A stretch of DNA of 64,000 nucleotides from Massilia polaris (GTDB lineage Bacteria; Pseudomonadota; Gammaproteobacteria; Burkholderiales; Burkholderiaceae_D). Shown piece by piece: positions 1 to 8,369 of this stretch. Made by a program: the position numbers and the translations under genes. The stretch's first letter is position 1; every line of letters begins with the position of its first letter. The DNA is taken from assembly GCF_012927275.1 (NCBI RefSeq), contig NZ_JABBGG010000003.1, forward strand, positions 62,001 through 126,000. The letters run 5' to 3'. The notes under the pieces were generated by a model. That model made no database searches and was not told the origin of the DNA. It was given only the letters and a program-made list of their open reading frames with translations.

Positions 1-1801
1 CGCCGCCAAGCAGGCTCGCATATTCATTCGTTTTAAAGTCGGACATGCGCACGATGACCGGTTTCGGAAAGAATGCCGCGGCAATCGTCCCGACGCCTTC
101 GGCAAGCTGCTGGACAAAATAATCGCCCGGGGCGGCGAATCCCCGGCCGAGCGCCTCTACCTGCTCGCGAATGGCCGGGTCGTCTATCTTCTCCGGGTGC
201 ACCAAGGCCATCGGATGCACCTTGATGTATTCGGCGACGATAAACTCCATCCGTGCCAGCCCTACCCCGTCGTTCGGCAAAAAGCAGGTCTTGAACGCCG
301 TTTCCGGGTTGCCGACATTGACCATCATATGGGTTGCCGGCATTGGCAGTGCCGACAGGTCGATTGTCGTTTTCGTGAATGGAACCCGGCCCGCGTAGAC
401 GCGCCCGACATCGCCTTCCGCGCAGGAGACGGTGATCTGGTCGCCGGTCTTTATCTTTTCCGTGGCGGTTCCGCTGCCAACGATCGCCGGCACGCCAATC
501 TCGCGTGCGACTATGGCCGCGTGGCAGGTCCGGCCGCCGCGGTTCGTGACAACCGCCGCCGCCGTTTTCATCACCGTCCCCCAGTCGGGCATCGTGGTAT
601 CGGCCACGAGTATTTCGCCAGTCTGGAACTGGTTGAGCTGGTTGACGTCGGCGATGACACGCGCCATTCCGGCCGCCACTTTGGTGCCTACGGCGCGTCC
701 GGACACCACCGCCTCGCCGCTGCGTTCCAGCCGGTATTCATCCAGCGTGGCAGCCGATTTTTGCGACGCCACCGTTTCGGGCCGTGCCTGGACGACATAC
801 AACAGCCCATCGACGCCATCCTTCGCCCATTCCACATCCATCGGCACCGGATGGCCTGCCTTTTCGCTGTAATGCTCTTCGATACGCATCGCCGCTTCAG
901 CCAGTTGAACGACCTCCTCGTCGGCCAGGCAGAAGCGCTCACGGTCCGCCTGCGGCGTCGGCTCGTTGCGCGTCGTATCGCCGGCCGCGTCGCCCGAGTA
1001 CACCATTTTAATTTCCTTGCTTCCCAGCGTGCGGCGCAGTACCGTTCGGCTACCGCTGCGACAGGTCGGCTTGAACACGTAGAACTCGTCCGGATCCAGC
1101 GTGCCCTGCACGACGTTTTCACCGAGGCCGTAAGCCCCGGTGACGAACACCACATCGCGGAAACCTGTCTCCGTGTCGAGCGAAAATGTGACGCCGCTGC
1201 ACGCGAGATCCGAGCGCACCATTTTCATGATGCCGACCGAGAGGAAAACCTTGAAATGATCGAAACCGTTTTCAATCCGGTAAATGATGGCCCGGTCCTT
1301 GAACAGGCTGGCGAAACAACGGCGCACGCTGTCGAGCAGTCGATCTTCTCCCGAGATATTGAGATAGGTCTCATGCTGTCCCGCGAAGCTGGCGGTCGGC
1401 AGGTCTTCGGCGGTGGCCGAACTGCGCACGGCGACCGTGAGGTCGTCGCCGTATTCCCGTCTCAGCTCGCGGTACGCCTGAAGCACCTGGTCGGCGAGTT
1501 CCACCGGCAGTGGCGCGCTGTAGACAAGTTCCCGCGCACTCTGTGCCCGGCGCGCGAGATCATCGACATCCGCCGGATCGAGGCCTTCCAGCGCGTAGTG
1601 CAGGCGCGGCCACGCGCCGGCCCGGTCCAGCGTGGCCCTGTAGGCCTCCGCGGTAATCGCGAAGCCGTTGGGCACGCGCACGCCCTGCTGCGTGAGCTGG
1701 CGGTACATTTCCCCGAGCGACGCGTTCTTTCCGCCGACCAGCGGCACGTCGGCGATGCCAAGACCGGAAAACCAACGGATGTAGCCGGCACGCTCGCTCA
1801 T
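1..1801 (-). CDS. ppsA: Phosphoenolpyruvate synthase, C-terminus cut by window edge
   Basis: Converts pyruvate plus ATP to phosphoenolpyruvate, AMP and phosphate, the cytosolic entry to gluconeogenesis from C3 compounds. The first 600 residues are present and the frame is still open at base 1; the family is usually about 790-800 residues. The N-terminal ATP/pyruvate-binding domain starts with WFSGLGIADVPLVGGKNASL. The swivelling domain holds the phosphohistidine motif GGRTCHAAIVARE with His at about residue 427, and the last visible residues (VIVRMSDFKTNEYASLLGG) belong to the PEP-binding TIM barrel. The ATG overlaps the stop of the upstream DUF5996 gene by 4 bases (ATGA), so the two are probably translated together. 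The PpsR-type regulator often found near ppsA is not in the window. Identity is very secure. Confidence 0.96.
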   Translation of the reverse strand, partial: MSERAGYIRWFSGLGIADVPLVGGKNASLGEMYRQLTQQGVRVPNGFAITAEAYRATLDRAGAWPRLHYALEGLDPADVDDLARRAQSARELVYSAPLPVELADQVLQAYRELRREYGDDLTVAVRSSATAEDLPTASFAGQHETYLNISGEDRLLDSVRRCFASLFKDRAIIYRIENGFDHFKVFLSVGIMKMVRSDLACSGVTFSLDTETGFRDVVFVTGAYGLGENVVQGTLDPDEFYVFKPTCRSGSRTVLRRTLGSKEIKMVYSGDAAGDTTRNEPTPQADRERFCLADEEVVQLAEAAMRIEEHYSEKAGHPVPMDVEWAKDGVDGLLYVVQARPETVASQKSAATLDEYRLERSGEAVVSGRAVGTKVAAGMARVIADVNQLNQFQTGEILVADTTMPDWGTVMKTAAAVVTNRGGRTCHAAIVAREIGVPAIVGSGTATEKIKTGDQITVSCAEGDVGRVYAGRVPFTKTTIDLSALPMPATHMMVNVGNPETAFKTCFLPNDGVGLARMEFIVAEYIKVHPMALVHPEKIDDPAIREQVEALGRGFAAPGDYFVQQLAEGVGTIAAAFFPKPVIVRMSDFKTNEYASLLGG

Positions 1802-2763
1802 GTGCCCGCCCGCTTATGTTGGGGCCCCTGGTATTCGAGCTCAGCGCGCCGCCACTTTCCGAGATCGGCCGCGGCCTCGTAGGTGCCCTGGAAGAAGTCG
1901 AGCAGCAGGTCATCGGGCTGTGCCGCCTCGCGCACGGCATCGTAGGGCAGGATGAACTCGCCAAAGGCTTCGTTGTACGTTGCTGTGGCCGGGGGCGGCT
2001 GTGCGGTGTTGAAACCGGCGGGTTGCGGATGCGCATACGCGTAGAAGATCGGCATCGGCAGCGCGTCGCCGCCGGGCCAGAAGCCGCAGCTGTACACCTC
2101 ATGCGAATACGCATCGCGCGTGACCCAGTCGGGACAGTTCGGTATGCCGCCCGGATGCTGAGGCGCCCGGGCGCCGGAAAAGCGCGTAACGGCCAGGTCG
2201 AAACTGCCCCAGAAGAAATGTACTGGGCTGCACTTGCCGACGAAGCGCGTGCGGAATTCCTTCATCACGCGATCGGCTTGCAGCAGCGCGCGCCAGAACC
2301 GGTTCGCCGCCGCAGCATCGTAGGACGCATGCCGGTCGTCCTGGTCAAACGGGATGGCGTCGGCGATTTCGTTCGGCCTCGGCCCGATCTGGATAGTCAA
2401 TCCGAGGCCGGACAGGCAGGCGAAGAATTCCCGATAGAAGCTCGCCACCGAGCGTGGCTGCAAGCCCATCGCTTTCGCCAGGCCGTCGCTGGTGCTGATG
2501 CGCAGCAGGTGGTCGATGAAGTCGAACTCGACGTCGAAGGCACGCGAACCGTAGGGAATTGGCGAGGTCGTCAGGCCGCGCGCGGTGAGGTAGAACGGAA
2601 CGTGCCAGGAATGGTTGAGCCAGGGCGTCCGGACAAGCCGGACCTTGCCGACGATCTGTGTCCACAAGTGGAGTGTGGCGCAGGTCTCCTTCCAATCATG
2701 GAACGGCAATCCCGGCCATGCTGAGTTATCGGGTTTGGCGCCCGCAGACGCTGAGAGTGGCAT
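1798..2763 (-). CDS. DUF5996 family protein
   Basis: A 321-residue soluble protein of unknown function. The block WPGLPFHDWKETCATLHLWT followed by TARGLTTSPIPYG and FDVEFDFIDHLL is typical of the DUF5996 family as I know it. The ATG is preceded by a strong AGGAGGG ribosome binding site. It sits directly upstream of ppsA and overlaps it by 4 bases, an arrangement that implies co-expression with PEP synthase. No catalytic motif, signal peptide or membrane segment is apparent, and nothing in the sequence gives a mechanism. Family assignment is from memory of conserved wording. Confidence 0.85.
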   Translation of the reverse strand: MPLSASAGAKPDNSAWPGLPFHDWKETCATLHLWTQIVGKVRLVRTPWLNHSWHVPFYLTARGLTTSPIPYGSRAFDVEFDFIDHLLRISTSDGLAKAMGLQPRSVASFYREFFACLSGLGLTIQIGPRPNEIADAIPFDQDDRHASYDAAAANRFWRALLQADRVMKEFRTRFVGKCSPVHFFWGSFDLAVTRFSGARAPQHPGGIPNCPDWVTRDAYSHEVYSCGFWPGGDALPMPIFYAYAHPQPAGFNTAQPPPATATYNEAFGEFILPYDAVREAAQPDDLLLDFFQGTYEAAADLGKWRRAELEYQGPQHKRAGT

Positions 2764-3055
2764 CGACCCTCCTGCTCGTTGATACGTCGTTTAATTATGC
2801 GCTTGCCGCAGGATGTTGGACAGCACATCGCGCGATTATTTAAGCGGGTCGGGTCGCTCGGCTCCGCGCGCGGACTGGCGCAGCAGGTCCGGACGGATAA
2901 AGCCCCCGGGAATGAGGACCCGCCCGGCGACCTTTTCAATTTCAGCGACTTTTCTCGCCTGCGCCAGTCCAAATCCAATTCCTTGCACGATGAAGAGAGG
3001 TGTCCATCGATCGGGGAACCCAGGAATGTATAATCGCGCCGAAAGCGCACAAACG
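2764..3055. other. Intergenic region with no supported gene
   Basis: Sequence between the DUF5996 start and the terminator of the amino-acid permease. Short open frames exist on both strands (for example 2779-3033 on the plus strand), but none has a good ribosome binding site or recognisable protein content. A perfect TATAAT lies at 3029-3034 on the plus strand with nothing recognisable downstream of it. The minus-strand promoter of the DUF5996-ppsA pair should lie here, but no convincing -35/-10 pair was found. Confidence 0.5.
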
Positions 3056-3085
3056 AAAAACGCTGCGGTATCAGCGCAGCGTTTC
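3056..3085 (-). terminator. Rho-independent terminator of the amino-acid permease
   Basis: A 10-bp perfect stem (3058-3067 with 3075-3084; arms AAACGCTGCG and CGCAGCGTTT) with a 7-base loop. Read on the minus strand it ends in TTTTT. It lies about 55 bases past the permease stop codon. Confidence 0.8.
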
Positions 3086-3138
3086 GTAAGAACGTATCGG
3101 GCAGGGCAACCCGGATTGTCAGGCTCCCATTCGAACCG

Positions 3139-4536
3139 TCACTCCGTACCGTGCAGCAGCGAGCGCCGGCGTGCGTAGCCGAAGTAGATCACCAGGCCGA
3201 TCGCCAGCCAGATGCCGAAAGCGATCCAGGTGGTCATGCTCAGGAATGCCATCAGTACGATGCAAAACGCGATGGCCAGCAGCGGAATCACTGGCACCCA
3301 AGGGCAGCGGAAGGCGCGGTGCAACTCAGGGCGCTTTATGCGCAGCACGATCACTGCGACCGACACCAGGCTGAACGCCGCCAGCGTACCAATGTTGATC
3401 AACTCTGCCAGCACGCCGAGCGGGACGACGGCGGCGATCAGGCCGAACACGATGCCGACGACCCAGGTCGCGAAGAACGGCGTGCCGTACTTCGGGTGCA
3501 GGGTCGACAGCTTCTTTGGCAGCAGGCCGTCGCGCGACATCGCGAACAGGACACGGGTCTGGCCATAGGCCATCACCAGGATCACCGTGGTCATGCCGAG
3601 AATCGCGCCCATGTCGACGAAGCCGGCAACCCAGTTCTCGCCGGCGTACTGCAGCGCGAGCGACACCGGGTGGTCAACGCCAAGATACTTCTGGAATGGG
3701 ACGATGCCGGTCATGATGGCCGACACAACCACGTACAGGACAGCGCAGGCGGCGAGCGAGCCGATAATGCCGATCGGCAGGTCACGCTCGGGACGCTTGA
3801 CTTCTTCGGCCGCGGAGGTCACCGCGTCGAAACCAATAAATGCGAAGAACACCAGTGCCGCCGCGCTCATCACGCCATTCATTCCATACGGCATAAATGG
3901 CTGCCAGTTCGCCGGCTGCACGTGGCGTGCACCGACGACGATAAACAGCAGCACGACGCCAACCTTGATCAGCACCATGATGTTGTTCAGCCGCGCCGAT
4001 TCACGCACGCCCCACGACAGCATTGTCGTCAGGACCAGCATGATCACCAGCGCCGGCAGGTTGAACCATGTTTCCACGCCCGGCAGCGCGCCAGGCGCAG
4101 CCGACAGCACTTTGGGAAGCTCGATCCCGAATCCCATCAGCAGCGATTGGAAGTAGCCGGACCAGCCGACCGATACGGCCGACGTGGCAAGGCCGTATTC
4201 CAGCAGCAGGTCCCAGCCGATCATCCAGGCCACCACCTCGCCCAGCGTGGCGTAGCTGTAGGTATAGATCGAGCCGGCCACTGGAACGGTCGAAGCGAAT
4301 TCAGCGTAGCAGAGTGCGGCGAACGCACAGGCCAGTGCCGCGATGACAAACGAGACGGTCAAGGCGGGACCGGCAGTCACGGCGCCGGTGCCGGTGAGTA
4401 CGAAGATGCCGGTGCCGACGATGGCGCCGATGCCCATCAATACCAGGTCGAATGGACCAAGGACCTTTTTGAGTCCGCCTGGGGCACGGCTTGCCGCCAC
4501 CATGGTGTCAAGATTCTTTGTTCTGAAAATACTCAC
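3139..4536 (-). CDS. APC-family amino-acid permease (YfnA/CAT-like)
   Basis: A 465-residue inner-membrane transporter of the amino acid-polyamine-organocation superfamily with about 12 membrane helices. The first helix carries the substrate-binding signature MGIGAIVGTGIFVLTG; later segments include FFAFIGFDAVTSAAEEVKRP and AYGQTRVLFAMSRDGLLP, typical of the cationic amino-acid transporter subgroup. I place the start at a GTG preceded by GGAGGCAAC, giving the usual N-terminus SIFRTKNLD; the longer in-frame ATG at 4632 would run through the tRNA terminator and is rejected. The gene has its own downstream terminator and appears monocistronic. The substrate (cationic or broad neutral amino acids) cannot be decided from sequence alone. 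Confidence 0.9.
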   Translation of the reverse strand: MSIFRTKNLDTMVAASRAPGGLKKVLGPFDLVLMGIGAIVGTGIFVLTGTGAVTAGPALTVSFVIAALACAFAALCYAEFASTVPVAGSIYTYSYATLGEVVAWMIGWDLLLEYGLATSAVSVGWSGYFQSLLMGFGIELPKVLSAAPGALPGVETWFNLPALVIMLVLTTMLSWGVRESARLNNIMVLIKVGVVLLFIVVGARHVQPANWQPFMPYGMNGVMSAAALVFFAFIGFDAVTSAAEEVKRPERDLPIGIIGSLAACAVLYVVVSAIMTGIVPFQKYLGVDHPVSLALQYAGENWVAGFVDMGAILGMTTVILVMAYGQTRVLFAMSRDGLLPKKLSTLHPKYGTPFFATWVVGIVFGLIAAVVPLGVLAELINIGTLAAFSLVSVAVIVLRIKRPELHRAFRCPWVPVIPLLAIAFCIVLMAFLSMTTWIAFGIWLAIGLVIYFGYARRRSLLHGTE

Positions 4537-4600
4537 TACGTTGCCTCCAAATTTAAATCGCCTGCTGCTGCATGTTGCTATCCCAGAAACGACTTCCCCG

Positions 4601-4638
4601 AAAAAATAAAGGCCTGCGATCCGGAGACGCAAGCCTTT
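4601..4638 (-). terminator. Terminator of tRNA-Val
   Basis: An 11-bp stem with one G-U pair (4608-4618 with 4628-4638) followed on the minus strand by ATTTTTT. It lies directly after the tRNA 3' end and before the permease start, so it isolates the tRNA transcript. Confidence 0.75.
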
Positions 4639-4654
4639 AAATAGAAACGAAACC

Positions 4655-4729
4655 TGGTGGGAAGTACAAGTTTCGAACTTGTGACCCCTGCAGTGTGAAT
4701 GCAGTGCTCTACCCCTGAGCTAACCTCCC
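4655..4729 (-). tRNA. tRNA-Val, anticodon CAC
   Basis: A complete 75-nt cloverleaf with encoded CCA. The acceptor arms GGGAGGT and ACTTCCC pair with one G-U. The D arm contains TAGCTCAGGGGTAGAGC, the anticodon stem CTGCA/TGCAG encloses loop TTCACAC with anticodon CAC, and the T arm is ACAAG-TTCGAAA-CTTGT. It decodes GUG. A plausible promoter and a terminator flank it, so it is a single-gene transcript. Confidence 0.95.
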
Positions 4730-4741
4730 GAAGTGGCCCGT

Positions 4742-4770
4742 ATTATGGCACATCCGCATCGAAACGTCAC
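4742..4770 (-). promoter_or_regulatory. Putative promoter of tRNA-Val
   Basis: On the minus strand GTGACG (4765-4770) is followed by a 17-bp spacer and CATAAT (4742-4747), placing the transcription start a few bases before the tRNA 5' end at 4729. Both hexamers match four to five of six sigma-70 consensus bases. Confidence 0.55.
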
Positions 4771-4784
4771 GCCTGAGTGCGGCA

Positions 4785-5870
4785 TTACAGCGCACAGATC
4801 TGGTACCGGACGTCGCGGCGGTCGTCCGCCTGCGGCCCGGCGACCATGTAGGTGTCCCATCCCAAACGTCGGCCGCGCGGCTCCTCCGTCAGCGAAACAC
4901 CGCGCACTTCAGCCGCCAGCAGCACCAGCTCGACTTCGTATTCGAGCGACACGCCGGTGAACATATTGACCATGCTGCGCAGCGCGCGCGCAGCCATTCC
5001 GCCGGGAAGAAAGGCGTTGAAACTGGCGCCGTCCAGCGGCCCTACCAACAGGCGCAGGCGCAGGTCGCGCTGCCAGACGCGCGCACCGACCATCGCGCCG
5101 GCGCCAAGCGCCGAATTGGCGCCTCCCAGCGTCGTCTGCTGGCCGGCCGGCACGTCGTACCAGCAACCGATAAACTGTTCGGCCCTTACCGGCTGGCCGA
5201 AATACTCCGACAACATGCGCGCGATCTGGATCGCCGACGCCGGCCGCTGGCGCATCGAGGCGGAAAAGTAGCCGATCGATTCATCCAGCACGAAACCGCC
5301 CATCTCGTCCGCGAGGCGCTTGCGCAGCGAGCCACTCCCCAGCCCGGCCAGCGCGAGCAGCAGCGAAAGGAAGGTATCGTGCCCATCGAGCTGGTACTTC
5401 AACTCCAGGCGGTACTTGCGCCACGCTTCATAGAACAGGGCGAGCGAGCGGTTCGAATACGTATCGAGGAAGGCGCGCGGGCCTTCGTCCTTCTGGTACA
5501 GGAGATGGGCGGCGATCCGCTCGGTGTAATGAGCCGGGAGTGACCCGGTACTGCCCAACAGGCCCATGAAGCTGGGCGTCATTCGTACATACTTCAGCGT
5601 CGCCGACTGCAGCGAGCTGCCATGCGAGGCCGCGTCGCGCCGAAAGTCACGCGGTTCGGTATCGATGGCTTCGATCTGGCTGGCCGGGAAACCGAGCGAT
5701 GTCGAATTCTGGAAGCGTAAGAAGTTCGCGACCAGCCCGTGCTGTGGAGTCCCATGGCGCTTGAGCCAGAGTTCGAGCAGGCGCACCGCCTGGAAGTACT
5801 CGAAGCGGTACGGCGCCTGGAACAGGCGTTCGATTACAGCAGGCTCAAATCGCCGCTTCGGGGCATGCAT
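4785..5870 (-). CDS. tssG: Type VI secretion baseplate subunit TssG
   Basis: A 361-residue cytosolic wedge component of the T6SS baseplate (formerly VasB/ImpH), which pairs with TssF in the TssE-TssF-TssG wedge. The N-terminus ERLFQAPYRFEYFQAVRLLE is characteristic, as are FLRFQNSTSLGFPASQI and MTPSFMGLLGSTGSLPAHY. Length fits the family. The ATG lies 37 bases inside the end of tssF and is preceded by GGAGAAGAG, indicating translational coupling. It is the last gene of the tssE-tssF-tssG unit and ends about 55 bases before tRNA-Val; no terminator was found between them. Confidence 0.95.
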   Translation of the reverse strand: MHAPKRRFEPAVIERLFQAPYRFEYFQAVRLLELWLKRHGTPQHGLVANFLRFQNSTSLGFPASQIEAIDTEPRDFRRDAASHGSSLQSATLKYVRMTPSFMGLLGSTGSLPAHYTERIAAHLLYQKDEGPRAFLDTYSNRSLALFYEAWRKYRLELKYQLDGHDTFLSLLLALAGLGSGSLRKRLADEMGGFVLDESIGYFSASMRQRPASAIQIARMLSEYFGQPVRAEQFIGCWYDVPAGQQTTLGGANSALGAGAMVGARVWQRDLRLRLLVGPLDGASFNAFLPGGMAARALRSMVNMFTGVSLEYEVELVLLAAEVRGVSLTEEPRGRRLGWDTYMVAGPQADDRRDVRYQICAL

Positions 5871-7684
5871 CTCAATAGCTCTTCTCCGGTTTTACTGGAT
5901 GCCACCACCAGCTGCGTGAAGCTGTTGGCGTGTACGTACAGTCCAAGGAAGCGTTCAATGATATGGGCGAAGGCATGAATCCCGCTGCCGACGAATGCCT
6001 CTTCGTCGATGGTCAGGCGCACCTCGACGCCGCGAACCAGGCAGGCGAACGGGTTCCCCGGAAGCCAGGTATTGGCCGCCTTGTGCGAGATCGCCGCAAT
6101 GCCGCCGATCTGGCGCTGCGATGACGGAGAACGCGGCAGGTCGTACAGCGCGAGCATCTCGCGAAAGGCATCCAGGCCGCCGTCGGACAGCGACAGGTGG
6201 TTGAGCGACAGGTGCGAGATCAGGCGCCAGTGCGCGCCCTGCCCGCGCTCGAAGCGGGTGGACGGTGTCGGCTTGCGCAGGAAGCTGATCGCGCGCACGC
6301 TGGAGCCGCCTTCGAGAAGCAAGTCGCCGCCCCGCTGGCCATAGGCCAGCAAAGCCGGCAAGTCGCGGTTGGTGCACGTCAGTTCGACACTCAGGGTGTC
6401 GGTCTCCACCGCGGCCGGGTCGAAGTCGATATCGACGATCGAAATCTGCGTTTCGAAGCCGGGACTGTTCTCGGCCAGCGTGTCGTCGCGCCGCATCACC
6501 CAGTAATGGCCGCGCTCTTCCGGGGTCTGGCCGTGCTGGAGCGAATAGAACGGCCGGAACTGCACGATCGATTCACCCTGCGGCGTCTGGCGCACCAGGC
6601 TGACCGAGTCAATCGAGTGCACCTCGAAGGCGTAGGCGCGGCGCGCGTCGGCCAGCACCGGGTAGCTCGCGGAGGTATGCGTCAGGCGGATCGGTTCACC
6701 ATGGTGGTGAAACAGGTTGACCACGGGCGTACACCCAAGCAGCAGGTTGTTGGTCGACAGGGTGCCCAGCATGCGCGCGATGTTCGAGTCGGTGCGCATG
6801 CCCGAAAGCGCCAGGTGCAGGGTGATCGACTTTGTGCCGGATGGGAGCAAGGCGCACAGCGCAGCAATGTCGATATCAAAGAAGTTGAATTTCTCGGGGA
6901 AGCAGAAGTATTCGGTCAGCAGCCGATATGCTACGTGGGAGCGTGCGGGAAAATCGATCAGCGTTTCATCTTCATCGAAGCCGGCGGCGCCGAGCGGAAT
7001 CGCGGGCACCTGAATCCACCGTCCGTTCCCTTCGGCCTCGACGTAAGCGGCAACGGTGCGCATGAAAAGCGCGTCGCGAAGCGCGGCGCAGAACGACGAC
7101 TCGCCGTCGATGAACACGCGCAGCTTGCGAACGGCCAGCTGCCCTATCCCACCCTGCTCCGCAGTGCTGGCGATCGTCAGACTCACGCTCGACGTCGCGC
7201 CGACGGGCGGCCGGACCGCTTCGGGTGCATTGATGATCGCGGCGAATGACGCTGCCGTGAGGGCCAGTGGCGCCACCGTGACCGGGTACACGCTGCGGAA
7301 CGTGCAGGCGGCCCCGCGTACCGGCCGCGTCTTCATTGCCGTGCCGCGCTCGATTACGCTGGCTGTAGTCAGCTGCGCCGCCGCGCCGGCGAAGTCCATC
7401 TGCGCGATCGAGCAGGAGGGAAACGGCCGCAGGTAGTGCGGATACAGCACTTCGAACAGCGCCTCGGTGAATTCGGGGTAATCGTCATCGAGCCGCTTCG
7501 CGATGCGTGAGTTGAGCAGCGCGAACGATTCAATCATGCGTTCGATGTGAGGGTCTTCGCAAACCTCGCCGCCGATCAGCAGGCGGCCGGCGATCTTTGG
7601 ATAGCGTTCGGCAAATTCGCGCGAATAGCGGCGCAGGAAGCCCAGTTCCCGCTCGTAATACGGCAGTAGTTGTTCCACCCTCAA
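5834..7684 (-). CDS. tssF: Type VI secretion baseplate subunit TssF
   Basis: A 616-residue T6SS baseplate wedge protein (formerly VasA/ImpG). The N-terminus LLPYYERELGFLRRYSREFA, the following FAERYPKIAGRL and SFALLNSRIAKRLDDDYPEF are diagnostic. Length is typical. Its start codon overlaps the tssE stop (ATGA at 7681-7684) and its 3' end overlaps tssG by 37 bases, so the three wedge subunits form one tightly coupled unit, consistent with their fixed stoichiometry in the complex. Confidence 0.96.
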   Translation of the reverse strand: MRVEQLLPYYERELGFLRRYSREFAERYPKIAGRLLIGGEVCEDPHIERMIESFALLNSRIAKRLDDDYPEFTEALFEVLYPHYLRPFPSCSIAQMDFAGAAAQLTTASVIERGTAMKTRPVRGAACTFRSVYPVTVAPLALTAASFAAIINAPEAVRPPVGATSSVSLTIASTAEQGGIGQLAVRKLRVFIDGESSFCAALRDALFMRTVAAYVEAEGNGRWIQVPAIPLGAAGFDEDETLIDFPARSHVAYRLLTEYFCFPEKFNFFDIDIAALCALLPSGTKSITLHLALSGMRTDSNIARMLGTLSTNNLLLGCTPVVNLFHHHGEPIRLTHTSASYPVLADARRAYAFEVHSIDSVSLVRQTPQGESIVQFRPFYSLQHGQTPEERGHYWVMRRDDTLAENSPGFETQISIVDIDFDPAAVETDTLSVELTCTNRDLPALLAYGQRGGDLLLEGGSSVRAISFLRKPTPSTRFERGQGAHWRLISHLSLNHLSLSDGGLDAFREMLALYDLPRSPSSQRQIGGIAAISHKAANTWLPGNPFACLVRGVEVRLTIDEEAFVGSGIHAFAHIIERFLGLYVHANSFTQLVVASSKTGEELLRCMPRSGDLSLL

Positions 7685-8172
7685 CCTCCCGCCGGCGCCG
7701 CGCGCCGCGCCTTGTCGATGCTGTAATGGAGCGTCGACGGTTGCAGCTGGGCGTCGAAATTCACCGGCTCTTGCGAGGAGCTCACCACCATCAGCGCGGT
7801 GATCGAGAAATTCAGGCTATTGATCGCACCATCGCTCGCTTCAAGCGAAGCGCTGACATTGCGCAGGCGCGGTTCGTGGCGCGCGATGGTCTTCTCCAGG
7901 CACGCGCAGATGTGGGCGCGATCGTCGGGACTCGATAGCGATCTTCCGGCAAAATCGGTCAGGCCGTAAGTCACCACCGAGCGGCTGCTTTCGGGGAAGT
8001 CCTTCAACAATTCTTCCGACAGCGCGGTGCGGGTGTTGAGCAGCGCCTCGAGGTCGCGCGCCACCGAATCCTTCAAGTCGTCCACCGACATGCGAGAGAC
8101 GGTGGCGCTGGTGGGGCCGCGGACCGGGACATCCATCAAGCGGTCGAATAAGCCAGGTGTGAAACCCTTCAT
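7681..8172 (-). CDS. tssE: Type VI secretion baseplate subunit TssE (gp25-like)
   Basis: A 163-residue gp25/lysozyme-like baseplate protein linking the wedge to the TssBC sheath. The conserved core SSRSVVTYGLTDFAG with downstream EKTIARHEPRLRNVSASLE matches the family. I choose the ATG at 8172 (MKGFTPGLFDRLMD), preceded by a GGGGGTG box; the longer frame to 8286 would add 38 residues unlike the family. First gene of the minus-strand T6SS unit, with its promoter in the 200-base gap shared with divergent tssK. Confidence 0.93.
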   Translation of the reverse strand: MKGFTPGLFDRLMDVPVRGPTSATVSRMSVDDLKDSVARDLEALLNTRTALSEELLKDFPESSRSVVTYGLTDFAGRSLSSPDDRAHICACLEKTIARHEPRLRNVSASLEASDGAINSLNFSITALMVVSSSQEPVNFDAQLQPSTLHYSIDKARRAAPAGG

Positions 8173-8369
8173 CGGCACCCCCACGTTCGTCGGCCGGTCG
8201 CGGCCGCAGGGTGAAATCTTTACATAGTTAGAGACGAAAAAACAGTTCAATTCGGAACGACCTACGCTCACGTTGAGCAAGCGCAAACGGGCACATCATT
8301 GGACTACAAATGTGGCTGGGAAAGGTTATGTTTGCCAACTTAACGTTGGGCAAACGAGAGGCGGCCAAC
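8173..8369. promoter_or_regulatory. Divergent tssE / tssK intergenic region
   Basis: About 200 bases between the two divergent T6SS start codons must hold promoters for both directions. No consensus sigma-70 or sigma-54 pair was recognised with confidence, and no clear operator palindrome was seen. Confidence 0.4.

Noticed and set aside
2779-3033. A plus-strand 84-codon frame in the gap after DUF5996
   Set aside because: No ribosome binding site, no recognisable protein content, and overlapping frames on both strands look equally random.
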